Source of the DNA: Mytilisepta virgata
Lineage: Eukaryota; Mollusca; Bivalvia; Mytilida; Mytilidae
Reading direction: 5' to 3'
DNA length: 64,000 nt
Assembly: GCA_028015205.1 (NCBI GenBank)
Contig: CM051521.1
Location: forward strand, 89,814,513 to 89,878,512
Each line of letters opens with the position of its first letter. The first letter of the stretch is position 1. Shown here piece after piece: positions 24,488 through 38,300 of the stretch. A model generated the notes under the pieces. That model was not told the origin of the DNA, ran no database searches, and saw nothing but the letters and a program-made list of their open reading frames with translations. The translations under genes were made by a program, and so were the position numbers.

Positions 24488-26145
24488 TAATAAGGATAAG
24501 CAGATAACATACAAAAAAGTGCATTGTGGGACATAGAAGGATTATGGGAAGATTTGAAAGTGACAGAGTGATCTCAGTTTATGTATTATGATCTAACCTG
24601 AATCTCATACTTTGAGTACCATTTAGAAATGGTTGTGAATCTGTTTTATTCTTGTTATGAAATCTATTGTTAAATCTCGCATTTATACATTCCAAGAAAC
24701 GGTTGTTTATGTTGAATCCATTATCTGAAAGATAATCAGCTGCTTATACAAGTATATGAGACCTATGTAAACACATGTAATTTCTACTGTACACTAAATA
24801 GAGTAATTGGTAATATGATAATTACAAAATCATATTCCATGTTTTACTAAATAATGCCAGATAGAATTTATTCTTAGATTCTCATCCCCTAAAAAAATAT
24901 AGGGAGGGTAAAATGTTAATAATTTATTTTTTCAAAGGTAAAGAAAAATGAGTTATTTGTATTTTCAGTTTGATGGAATTATAAAATAGTTTAGTTTTAT
25001 ATTATTAAAAAAAAATGTATTAAGCAAAAAATGTTTTCTGCTCTTTGGTCGGGTTGTCGTCTCTTTGACACATTCCCTGTTTCCATTCTGTATTCTATAA
25101 ATCAGCAACACATGCCCATGTTAAATGTACTGTAACTAACAAAGAAAACCTGTCATGAAAACAGAAATCAGTATAATATAAATCACTCCATTGTTATTCC
25201 TGAATACATGATACAGATGTGTATAAAAATACAATATCGCAGGGTTTAACTTTTGAATTAAGATGTTTATAAATTTTTTGTTTTTAAAGTTCACATTCAA
25301 AATAAACAAAGTTTCAGTCAAACATCCAAAAATTTCATTGTTAAGTCTAGAAAAAAACAGAAATTTTTCTGATGTCTAAACTTTCACCCACACACAAGTT
25401 GTGTACCATTCAAATATATGAAGATAAAATAATTATGTAGGCTCTTATATCAGTTTTTATTAGCTTAAGTTTCACAGATTGTTTCTTGAATAATTGTTTG
25501 TAGTATATTGTGTATGAATAGCCATGCAATGGGAAGTAAAACAGGAACTTCAGTACCTATCTCAAATATATGCTCCTTAGGTATATTTGTCCTTTTTATA
25601 TGCCTCTGCTCAGTCTCCGTTTCTATATAGCCAAGCAAACTAGTTGATATTGAGTTAGTTATATAGAAATGCATCTTTGCACAATTTTTATCTGGTTAAA
25701 AATAATAAGGCCCAAAAGTGAGTTTAAAAATTCATTTGAAAGGATAGTGTCTTTCACCTCCATATAAACGTATCTATTTCTGCTTCATGAGTTAACGTAA
25801 AATTTCAAGGCAAGGGTTAACATTTATAGTGTCCATTTTTTCTTCAACTTCTTCATAACTGGAACAGTTGCAAGATTTCAGAGAATTTATGTTTGCTGTT
25901 AAGTTAAAACTGGATTACTGATAGACTTAATCAAATTAATTTATTGTGTATGGGTTTGTTCCGTGAATGTATGTTGAAAAGATAAATATTTTATTCCAGA
26001 AATGTAACTCATATAAAGACATCTTAATTAAATTACATTGTTGTATTTTGAACAGAGAGAGATTTGTTTTTAAAGTCATATTCTTTGTTGCCAAACAGAT
26101 AAAATATCTGTGATTTAAAAGAAATAAAGTGGTATTATTTATAGT
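24488..26145 (+). other. CP110 3' UTR and candidate poly(A) signal
   Basis: No further coding is visible after TGA 24485-24487. The best poly(A) candidate is AATAAA at 26123-26128, followed by a U/GU-rich stretch (ATTTGTGATTTTGTT). Other AATAAA-like words lie near 26228. At about 25044-25090 is a short piece (TTTGGTCGGGTTGTCGTCTC) that looks like the 3' tail of a dispersed retroelement. The true 3' end cannot be fixed from sequence alone. Confidence 0.4.
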
Positions 26146-26411
26146 ATTTGTGATTTTGTTATATCCTCCTTTTTACATTAAAATGAAAGAGTTTAATAAG
26201 TAGCAGTGTGACAAAATCCTAAAATATGTAATAAACAGATCAAGCATATGTTGGGGGTTATCATGTAACATGTGCCTATTGTGTCTTTTTTTTTTGAGAC
26301 ACGTTGACAAAATGCTATTAATGTTTAGAATTAAATGGCATTGAACTTACTCTATGTTTCAGTGGTTTTATTCTTTTCTATTAAAGATGTGAGCACTTAC
26401 AATTCTCTTTC

Positions 26412-26552
26412 GGGGCCTCAGTGGTCTAGGTAGTTCGTCATGACTACTCTCTCCGAGTACTCAGGTTTCCTCCACAAATAAAAACTGGCCGCAGCAAAAT
26501 AGCCAAATGTGCTGAAAACGGTGTAAAACCCCAACTAAACAAACATTAACAA
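26412..26552 (+). mobile_element. tRNA-derived SINE, internally deleted, with 13-bp target-site duplication
   Basis: It shares the head GGGGCCTCAGTGGTCTAGGT and the AAATAGCCAAATGTGCTGAA body and CCCCAACTAAACAAAC tail with the SINE at 18443-18708, but is only 141 bp: the B-box region and part of the body are absent. It is flanked by perfect 13 bp repeats ACAATTCTCTTTC (26399-26411 and 26553-26565). It lies in the 3' flank of CP110. Confidence 0.9.
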
Positions 26553-26565
26553 ACAATTCTCTTTC

Positions 26566-29500
26566 CTTTGTGGATTGTAATTATAATACTACTATGCCAC
26601 AACTGATGAGATAAAAATGCACAGCTGACTGAAGAAATCATAACAAGACAGCTCAGATAAAAAGTACTAACAATGTGAACCCCCACAAAAAAACAGGGTG
26701 TTACAGAAGAATTTTAGGCCTGATTCAAATGGGACAGGACGTACAATTGAAATCATGTTATAGAAGGCTGTCACTTTGTCTAAGTTTTGTTGAGGTATGA
26801 GAGATGGTTCAAAATGACTGTAGCACACTTGTCCAGTTTCTTTTTCGGGGTCTCATGTTGGATTACTTTTTTGCTGTTTCACACATTACAAAGCATGATA
26901 AAATTTTACTTACACCAAGTAAAATGTCCCCGTTTTAAACTTTCCATCAAGAAAAAAATATTACTGTGTATTATTTGTTTAATCCTTCTGAACTTTTAAT
27001 GGAATATTTCTCAGTTATTTAGTTTTAATTCAACACTAGTTGTTCAGTTGTCAAGAACTGTTTTGCCACAGCAGGATTAATCACATGGTTAAAGAATAGT
27101 TTTGTTTATTGACTTCTTTTGTGTCCCTCAGGTCAAAGTTCATTGCAGGTCTTGATCCAAATGTCTTAAAAACAATGTATCACCAAAAGTCATTAAAAGA
27201 AATGAAAAGAATTAGCTCACAGAAGGCTGGCTGATCCCAAACCAAAATAAGCTGCTTTGACTAGCATACTTGACGTAGCCTTTATACCAAAATAATTAAG
27301 ACTAACACCATACCAAGCCATATCTGGTTCATTTATTTTCACCAGAAAAATATAATGAATCCACAGCATTAACTAGAGAGAGGAATATTTGAACAAGGAC
27401 AGATTAAATGGTTCACAGCTACGGGCAATGAACATGTTAGTTTGTGGAATTAAAATGGGTAAGAATTCAATTTAAACCTCTTTTTTGTGTATATCCTTAC
27501 TTCTGTTATCCAACAAGGGTCAAAAGGAGGTCTTTACTTCAAATGAAGGTGTCAAGTTTGACTTCTGTAAAATTTTGAAATCCCGAAACCCATGGTCTTT
27601 TAACATGCATTAAGAACTACAGACATTTTATAAAACCTGTTTAAAGTAATTTATTTGTATAAAATATAAAAATATTTAAATCTTGTGTCACAAATCCAAT
27701 TTGCAATTCAAACAACTAATTTTTCAGCACTAATAAAAAATTTGTAACAAGCACTTTTAGGCAACCTAACATTATAACAAATAGACAAAAATATACATGT
27801 GTACAACATACTACAAAAAATATGTGACCAGTAATGGTACTTCAATCTTCAACTTTGAATATTATAAAAAAAAAAATTATCAAATAATTTCCAGTTAGTT
27901 CCCTTTTTTTAGTTTCACTTTTAACATTATCACAGTATGGGAGGTGAATTAGTTAGAATTTTCAAAACTTGTTAATTTGATAAAAATAATGGTCACATCA
28001 AAATCCAATTTCATGTTGAGCAACTGATAAAATTTTTATTTTTATTAAGTCCATAATAGTATGACATTAAATCTTGAAAACACATTATTTCAATGACTCA
28101 ATGAGTGTTAATAAATTAGTTTGGCTGCATGATCATAAATATCAATATAACATAAAAAGATGTAGTCCCACTAACTAACAACATCACAAAGGCTTGTGTA
28201 AAAGTATAACTTTTCCAATTGCATGGTACAATTAAAACCCAAAACAAACCCTCAGGTTCTCATCCTTATTCATGGAAAAAAAATCTAGGCTTTTGATTGA
28301 ATAAGAGGTTTTCTTTCAATTTTACCAAAATTTCTTTAAAATTAAATTTGCTCACACATTTAATATCTGTTTTATTTTATTAAACACGAGGATTTTTCTG
28401 TTCATTTCGCAGAAGAATGAATATACATGTATGTGATTGATCGGACGATTTATTGGCTTACTATAAAAGTAGGAAATCAGTTTTCAAACAGGCAGCTTAT
28501 GTTGTTTTCCTTAACTGTTTGATCCTCCAACTGCCATACATTGCCAAACTTATAACAATTTTTTTCTTGGAAGACCTTTTAAACCAGTAAAAATATACAC
28601 ATCTTTACAAGTAAATACAAATGTACAAAACCAACAATATCACAGTTTAAATAAAAATGTGAATATATCTCTATATACATATTATAAAATGGTTTTTTTT
28701 CATAATTCATAACGATTAACAATATTACATCAATGAGAAATACAACAATTTATCAACATGCATAATACGACTAGAATAATCAAAATACAGAAATAATGTG
28801 TCATGTTACAAATTCCTGCTGTTCATCATAAGCATTAAGTCCCTATAGTAGATCAACATTATGGAAACCTAGAAATATTAAAAGTTATTGCAAAGATCAA
28901 AAAATTCACAAATTTCCTTGTTAAAACTTTTTCCAATGGGTGATAACTTTCACAAAAATGTACAAATTTTAGATGATTACCAAAACATGAAAACAGATAA
29001 TTCAATGTTAAAATGGAAGACAAACAATATCTGTTCAAAAGTGTTTGAAAATATTTCTTAACAAAAAAAATTATGTTTGTCAAATCAACATCACAAATTT
29101 AAATGATTCAGATTGTATCAAACCTAATTTTGTGGTTATTATTGCTTATCTGTAAAACTTTTAAACACACATTATGTAATACATGTACATTAAACATAAA
29201 TAAAATGATGATTAATTGAACCTTTGGCATAAATTAACTAATCATCATTATCTTAATATCATTGAAGTCATTTATTTCATTGCTCAATTTTAAAATTTTC
29301 TGGTTAAGCTGGTACTTTATTTTAGATGAATAAAGCAATTTAGAAAACCTTTCAGTGATTTTTGCCCTATATGTTTTTTTCCCTCTTGAATGTTAGGATG
29401 ATTATTGAGAATCTTTACAGACAGTATAGCTAAATGATGTTATATAACAACAACAATACAAAGGGACAGGAATACCTCAACTGGCCAACAATATTACATC

Positions 29501-30061
29501 ATCTATTATGACATCAAATCAATAATTTCACAAAAATCATAGTAAACATATCATTTATATGTAAATTTACTGGGTACTACAAACCAAACATTCAATGTTT
29601 TGTTCATTTATTGTAGTTCTATTGCCTCTTTAGTCACAATCGGCATTATCATGGCAGTCTATGTTTATTGGTAAATGCACAATCTATAGGAAAACTGGCA
29701 CTCCTTTTCAATAAACAATGGAGTTAAACACATCTTGCCATGATCTTGGTTCTAATTCACAAATCAGACATGTGATGATTAGTAATTAAAATTAACTAAT
29801 CTAAATGACTCTGCCAACAATGCCCCCATATCATTAAAATGTAAATCAATACCATAAACAAATCTACAACCAACATTCACATTAAATACCTTGAAATAAA
29901 CTGAAGTACTATTTCACATATATGTTTTCATATAAACTGATTTACAATTTGATTAATGGTAAGTAATGATAAGATTTGTTCTTTAAAATGGGACTATACA
30001 TATATAATGTAGAATTAGATTCTCTGAGAGTTCCCATGATTCCAAATAACTTCCTGTCTCA
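26566..30061. other. Intergenic region and SLC26A11 3' UTR
   Basis: The tail-to-tail spacer between CP110 and SLC26A11. No coding region is supported. Several TTTATT words (AATAAA on the - strand, one near 27650) could serve as the SLC26A11 poly(A) signal, but none stands out. Confidence 0.45.
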
Positions 30062-32391
30062 TCATAAATGGCTGCTAATGTCAACAACAATTGAAACATC
30101 CCCGAGGTTGTGAGATATTTCTCCATTCTGTAATTTTTTCTTTTCTTCATCTGAAATTGAAATGATCAGTGGCTACAATTTAACATATACAAATAATGTG
30201 AATCCAAACATGGCTGAAGACCGAAAAGTAACTCCAGATTGAAGAACAAATAAAAGCATTTATAATGTTGTTTCTTGATTAGCATTGTATGTCTATGTAT
30301 ATGCATGGGGTTGTTTCACGCACATATAGTTAATATTTGTTTAATCTACTTGCACACAAAAAAAATTATTTATTCGACCCACTGATCAAATCTGAGTATG
30401 TTCACGTTCTTACTTTCATATATAAGTTTTCAAAGGCAAAGTTCAGTAATTTTAATCATCAAGTTTTATTTTTTTTCAGCGTTTTCTTATTTTTATAACC
30501 TTTTCCCAGAAAAAAGAAATCTGTTCAAGAATTGTGGGATAATACGTCATTTATCGATGTAGGGGATAAAAAAAATTTTTACAAAATTATGGTTACTTCC
30601 CTTACCTTGTAATAATTTAACAGCATCACTGACAGTGGAACTGACATACAGATCTTTTATTTCAGCATTCTGTATGTAAGCCATTATGTTTTCCTGTAAA
30701 AAATCAAAGATTATTAAAATGTAGATATTCCCTCTTTTCATGCAGTCATAGTTGTGTGAGAAGATATCACAACATGAATGTAAGTGAAATAAAATAACTA
30801 CCGGTAGGCAACAATCAATTTTCTTTTAAGTTTGCTTTTTACTCACTATTATTTTTTTTGTGCTTTAGTTTAAGCTTTAATATATTTTAAATATGTAGAT
30901 GTAAAAACAGGATTTTTAATCTTGAAATTTGAAAATCAATACTGATGACCATAAAAACCCACAAATAATTCAGTTAGCACTATGCACATTCATGAATTTG
31001 TGTGTTGTTCAGTCATTAAAATGTAGATCATTAGGTATATGAATCTGATACTTACTGGTATACAAGCAAAGACAATTACTGTGTCTCGTCTTTCAAATTC
31101 CACAATCATTTCTTTTATACACTGTAAAAAACAGAGTGCAACAGAATCAGTCTTGAGGAATGCTATTAAAACCATACAATAATCTTGACAAGTGCTGTAG
31201 ATGACCATACTAGTTCATAACATATTTTAAAATGAAGCCATCATTCTATTTCTGTTAAATGAATAATGATAATGCTGAACTTAAATCTGTTTTGGATTTA
31301 TAAATTAAGATAATGCTAGCATTAACTGCAGTTAAGTCTAATTTGAATACATAGATAATAATAATGCTAGCTGTACTTCAGGATGTTCCCTAGTCATGTT
31401 TTTGAATTTTTGTCAGATGTTCAGAATCATCTGGTTTTATCCACTTAAATGCCATAAATTATTTTTCCAGCTAACACCCATTTTTCTTTTCTTAAATCTT
31501 TTGCATGCAGAAAAATAAGACATTTGTAAAAATCTTATAAAATCCTTGTTATTATTTAATGGTTTTTGAGAAATAAAACTTGTCAATGATAAAGCTATGT
31601 AAAATCAAGAGAGCATATTTTTCCCACCAAATTTTCAATTGCTTCTATCTCGAAAACAAGCACATGGACCTAAAATTTATTTTCGCTCTTTTAGTTCCTT
31701 TTTTAATCCACTACCAATATTTACCAGTGTTATGAAAAGCTTGTTATTTTGAAATTGACCTGCAAACATCTTTAAACTGAAGTCAATTTCGGATTTATAT
31801 CATCGTAATGCTATTCTTAAGTGGCTTGAAGTAAATTTCTAAATCTTATAAACTACAATATACTAACCTGTATTGAACTAAAATCTATGTCTGATATATG
31901 ACTGCAGTCTAAAACACAAGACTGGAATTTTCCATCTGAAAATATGAAGTACGATTTATCAGAATCATTATAATTCTTAATGTCATTCAGGGCATTATAT
32001 TTCATCAAAAGTACAAAGTAATTTTTCATTCAAATATATAGTTAATTATGGCAAATTTAAATGCATCAGAAAAGACTTTATCTTGTTGCTTGTATATTGT
32101 AATCCTTGCAACAAAAACTATACCTCTAATTCTGAATTTAATCTAAAAACTTAAATTATTCAACCTATCCTGAAAACTCAAATTCAGTTCATCACTTGAA
32201 TGTTTCATCAGCCAAAGTTTTATTGTGTTTAGTTTAAAAATAATAGTATATAATGGTGAACCCCTAATAGAGAACAGATGTTTTAACAAACCTCTTTCTG
32301 ATTGTCTCTCCATTTCCTCCAAGATATAATCAACAGCAGGGAAAGTTAAGCCTTGGTTTAGCTTTAGTACCAATACATCAGTTTGCATTGT
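30062..32391 (-). CDS. SLC26A11: SLC26A11 exons 16-20, STAS domain and C-terminus
   Basis: Exons 32391-32292, 31935-31868, 31121-31056, 30693-30606 and 30150-30062 encode the cytosolic STAS domain. It starts with the strand [19 protein letters not shown], continues through [17 protein letters not shown] (the loop equivalent to the phosphorylation loop of bacterial SpoIIAA, with an acidic residue rather than a clear Ser/Thr target) and [10 protein letters not shown], then the last helix [11 protein letters not shown]. The domain is compact with no long intervening sequence, as in vertebrate A11. A short polar tail ends at TGA 30064-30062. The donor of exon 16 (GAG|gtttgt) is weak but required for frame. 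Confidence 0.9.
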
Positions 32392-35300
32392 CTGAAACAG
32401 AATATATATATATATATTTTTTAAAAGATAAGGATTAAGAAATTTAGAATATAAGAATAGGTACAAGTTCATTATCAGTTTCTAAAGTATGGATCACTGT
32501 GTGACCTTCAATCTGTCTTAAAATGTACATACATTGTGTAATACATGTAGTGGATTTAATGTTTAAGAGAACTAACGGTATAAATTACAGCAATAAATTT
32601 AGTACGGTAACTTTTAAAATATTTACTGACTGATTTTATTTCAAGATTGCACTCAAAATACTCCACTGCTTATACTGAACTTTTTCAATGGTTATGAAAT
32701 ATTTTATGCCCAAATTTACTGCACTACTGGTGTTATTTCTCAAAAAAAAATATAAGTCATTATAGTGAAATGGAAAACAGTGAAAAAAACATCTTTAAGA
32801 TAAAATTCTTTGATACCAATAATATTGACATAAATCAACCCAACATGCAAAATAAAAACCAAAAGAGAGGATGTTTTGCATATTCAGAAATGAACCGACT
32901 GACTATTACAATATTAAAAAAATATTTTTCTTGTCACTATAGTATTTAAAGCCCTTTGCACTAAATTTTTAGTATTTCTATAGCAAAATGATGAAAAATT
33001 TTATTAGCAATATCTGGTGAAATACATACATGTAATGTCTTTTTTCTGTTAAATAAGAGCCTTTTAGAATCATGATTTTTACAATTTTTTTATGCATTTC
33101 TCCATTTTAAAATTATTATTATTCTTTAAATCCAATAAAGCATTGATTTCTGAATAAACAAAATTTTCCCCTGTTGATTAAAGATGACCCAATAGTGCAC
33201 CTTCTACCTTACAACTCAATACTGGGAAACACTGATCACAAATCTGAAATAAAATTATTCCTATATATCTTCAAGGTACACAACATCATTACCAAAAGAC
33301 ACCTTGAGAGTGACAGCAAATCAGATTATCCTTCATCACATTTCTAGCCGCCTGCTGCACATCAACACACTAATCACTGAACTTTTTATGTTAAAAATTT
33401 GGTTAAAAATCAAACACCCATTGTGTCGATATTGTTAGCCAGCAAAAGGTTGGGAAAATTGTATACTGTCTTGATAGTGCATAAAAGTGCCAGTAATATA
33501 TTTTACAGACAGATACAAAAACTTTCTTGTTTGAAATTGACTACTGTGAATTATGAGATACTGACCTTGACCTTAGGTCTAGCCATTGGATATAGAAGCA
33601 TTATCAGTGATATTCCAACACCAATTATAATACCATACTGAAATTATAAAAGTTTACACAATTAAATTAAATATACAGGTAAACCTTCTGTAGAAGAAAT
33701 ATATATTTCTCCATGAAAAATGAAAATTTGTATGCTTGAAACTTAGTAACAATTGAATTCATATTTCATGTCCATCTTAAAACTGCTTACTCCAACTTCT
33801 TTTTACTGTATGTGTAAAACCGTGTATTTTTACCTTAGACAGTCTTAGACCTCTATCCACTGAGTTGACCCCCCCCCCCAATTTCAAGACTGACACAACA
33901 TAATGTTAATTAAGTTACCAAATTTTGGATAATAATTTATAATTGGCAAATGTTTCAGATTATCAATTTTCCTATAGAGAAATTTCTGGCAATATTTTAT
34001 ATAAATAATACCCTCTAACAAAGTATTTTTTATTTGTTTCCTGGGGTTTTACACCACTTAATACTTACTTCTATTCCAATACACAATGATGAGATAAATG
34101 TTATCACTAATGGAATGAGATCTATTTCTGAAATAGAAAGAAATATTCAAAATTAATTATACATTTTTTCTATGCAATTTCTTTGTCTTTACAAATTATG
34201 AATTCTACTCTGTTTCCCAAACAGATGTCTAAACAAACAAATCCTGTTATCTCTTATGAGAAAAAAAGAAGAAAAAATAAAAGAAAGGGTGTATATAAGA
34301 TTTATGGTTACAGGTTTGGATGGGATATTTTAAATTTTCAATGGTATTGGAACATGATGATATGTCAAGGCTTTAAATAATAATATGCTGTCAGCCACAA
34401 ATATTTTCCATTTTGAAATCTTTGAAACATTTGTTCAACTGATCATTATTCCTCCCAAGGCATTTTGTCAAAAAGTTTAAAGCAGTAAAGCTTATGTCAG
34501 TATTAGAAAAAATATATGTATCATCCAACTGGTTTATTTTATAAAAGTAAATAAACCTTTAAAAAAAAGGTTTATTAACCTTTACAGACACAGCAGAAAT
34601 CTTCAATCTATATCCGAAAATAAAACTTACTTTTGACTTTCCACAATGTTCTAAGAATTTCATAGTCAACCATCTGTATCACAGCAGAGATGATGACAGC
34701 TGCCAGGGCAGACTTTGGAATGTATTTAAATAATGGAGTTAACACTTGTAATGCTAATAGTATTATTGCACCTGAAAACAAAAAACAGATTTTAAAATTT
34801 TCCTTCTTGCTGAGATTTTTTTGTAAAAGTTATCTCCCCTTCTTATAATAATAACAAACACTGCATGTAATTATGATTTAATTGAACACACATGGTCATA
34901 TATTTTTTTATTTAATACACAGTATCTGCATTTCCCAAACCAGATAAAAGTTTATCTAAAGAAAAAATTGGTACTAATAACTGAAATGTAAATTATTCCA
35001 TGTTTGATAGTAACTTATGAACCATGTATTTTCATAAACACAGTTTAAAATTAATAAACAAAAGAAAGACAACTTACCTGTAACAATACCAGAGGCTGGT
35101 GTCCTAACACCACTCTGGGAATTTACCGCAGTTCTGAAATTCAAATTGGGAAAAATTTTGAAACAATTTTGAGATGAAGAATAATAAAACTGCATATAAA
35201 AATTTTAGCCTGAAATATCTATTTTCTTATATATCATGAATTTATACGCCATCTGATGTGAAACTATAGAGCAATATCACATGAGCTATAAGAATATGAG

Positions 35301-38300
35301 AAAAAGAGTATAGTATATCATTCAATCCATAATATGCTCATTTCCAAAATTATTTTCCTGTTGCGGTTCTCAAAGCTTTCTTTTTTAGATATATTTACAG
35401 CTATAAGACTATAGAATTTCAACATCACAGCTTTGGTGAATTATTACATTTTGGATGTTAAAAATGACTGATCCGGCAAAATTTAAATGAAAATTTTATA
35501 GCAAACTCGGTTAGGTAAAAAAAAGATGTTTCAACTTACGTATATTCCTCTTGTAGTATCACAGACACATTTAAAACATTTATATACCAGGATCCTTTAA
35601 TTTTCAAATTAAATATAAAATAAACTTTTACTGATCCTTACCTGGAGAAACTGCCTGTGACAGGATAGGACGAAAAGAAAGAACTAACTATGTTGGCTAT
35701 ACCTAAAAATAGTAATACAGATAATTCATAATTTCATTTAACAATGAGAAGTTCATTATCAACGTATCATTGTATTAGTAAAAAGAGGCTCAAGAGAACT
35801 GAGCCTGTAAAGCTCACCTGACAGTCCCATAATCAATCCGTTTTATTTCAAGTGAAAATTGTAATGGACCTTCCACAGATGTTTCATACAAAGTATCAGT
35901 TAATTTGGCTATATGGTTTCAGAGGAGGAGATTTTTGAAATCAAAAATAAAAATTCATCATAGCTGCCATATTAGCTGTAAGACCAGGATAAAATATACA
36001 AACTTTATAAAGGTCCTTCCACAGATGCTTCATACCAAGTTACAGCTCATTTGGCTTTGCAGTTTCAGATAAAAAAAAAATTGAAATTTTGACCAATCAG
36101 AAATAAGAATTCATCATGGCAGCCATATAAGTTCTTTGACTGGAACAAAATATGCAAAATGTATAAAGGTCCTTCCATGGACACTTCGTACCAAGTTTAT
36201 GCTCATTTGGCTTAGGGGTTTCAGAGGAGAAGATTTTTAAAATTTGTCCAATCAGAAATAAGAATTCATCATGTCGGCCATATTATTGGAAGGAAATATG
36301 GCAAATTTATAAAGGTCTTTCCATAGATGCTTCATACCAAGTTAAGTTCAGTTGGCTTTGTGGTTTCAGAGGAGAAGATTTCTGAAATTTTGACCAATCA
36401 GATATAAGAATTCATCATGGTGGCCATTTAAGTTGGCCGACCGGAACGAAATATGCAAACTTTATAAAAGTCCTTTCATAGATGCTTCACACCAAGTTTC
36501 AGTTCATGTGGCCTAGGGGTTTCAGAGGAGAAGATCAAAATGTAAAAGTTTACAGACGGACGGACGACGGATGCCAAGTGATGACAAAAGTTCACATGGC
36601 CTTTTGGGCCAGGTGAGCTAAAAAGGCAAGTCAATCATCTGCCCCTTACCAATTTATAGAGGGAATATATAAATAGCCTCCTTAAACTATCTTCAAAGTT
36701 TTCCTTATGTAAACTTATATCCATGAAAATGAAATAAAATCCACAGTATGTTGTTATGATGGTAGACATACCTACCTATAGCAATCAGTTCTTGACTAGG
36801 ATAAATTTTGTAATTATTTCTTCTTGCTGAAATTGACATAAAAACATGTTGACAAATAATTAATATCATAATTCATGCATCTAAACAATCAATATGGAAT
36901 AAAATTGAATAAACTATACTATAAATTGAATTAAAATAAATATATCTAACATGAAAAAATACCCTTAGGGGTATATTTTACTATACTCTTAACTAACAGG
37001 GATTGTAATTTTGTGCTAAAGATTATCATTTCTAAGTACTCTGACTTCCTTTCTCCAATAAAAACTGAATAATATGTTGTTGGCGTGGCCAATGATGCGA
37101 GCTAAGCAATAGCCCTTTCAAGAAAGTCATTTCTGGTATCACGATTCTGGCTCTAAAATTATATTAACTTTTGTTTCCGGCGAAAGAAACTTTTTCTAGC
37201 CTTAGTATGTAGCACAGTATGGCTGCCCCCATTAAACAGAGACTTTTCTAAATGACCCATATGTAGAAAATGCATATGCTCCTATAGCCCTCGCTGCTCT
37301 CACTATCAATCATACAGCTTCAATCAGTTGTAAAATCTTGGGAAATAAATGTTTTAATTGCTTTTTTCTTTTTGCTATACAAGGCACCTGTGATGTATCA
37401 CAGGAGCTCTCCTTGGGGGTTGTCATGTTATAATACAGAAAGCCTGACCATGGACCATAGTAAGCAACATGTTTGGAGAATGCCACACTTCCTGCATGCT
37501 AAAGAACCCTTCTGTAGTTTTCTTAAAAAGAGTAGGCTGATGGCTGCTACAGAAGACTAAATGATCCAACCCTAGCCAACCATCCTCCTTTTACAGTGGC
37601 AGTCAAAATTGGTTCCGCCGTGTGTCCCATCCCACCCTATTTGAATTCTGTGATAAATTGAACTGAAGAAGCATGAAATATTTGCTAATGGACGTTAAGC
37701 AACAATCAATCAATCAATCAACCTTTTGCTATATTAATCTCTGGAGCAATTTTTGCTTGTCAAGAGGCCAGTGTACTTGTTCTAGAACGAGCCAAGACCT
37801 CAGCTGAATCTTGACTGGAAAATGAACTCATAACCTGATCACTGACAAGGTAGTGATAACTACAGTCAAACCTGTGTATAAAGGGTAGTCATGGGACATG
37901 AGCAAGTGCCCTTTATAGACAGGTGCCCTTTAATAAAGGTTCACAGGAAAATGGCACAAAATCTTGTGTATGGCTGAAATGTTTTACATATATGTATGTA
38001 TGTTTTCAGACAGAGTATAGATATGATATATATGCCTTTTTAATGCAGTAACATTCTTTGTTACAATATAAATGTTATAAACCATAATAGTTAATTTTGT
38101 ATTTACAATGGTAATGTTTTGATTTCACTTTATCATTTTTATTGATGGTAATTAATTAACTAATTATTCTTTCATCCACCTTATCATCAGATCATTAATC
38201 AAACACACAATGTTATTTGACCTTGCGGTTAAATTCTATATTTAAAAACTAAACTGCACATACAAGACTAAATACTTACAGAATGCTTTAGCAATGGCTA

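Noticed and set aside
36012..36500. Regularly spaced repeats resembling a CRISPR array
   Set aside because: Units are ~150 bp with diverged, homologous intervening text inside a mobile element in a eukaryotic intron; no cas genes.
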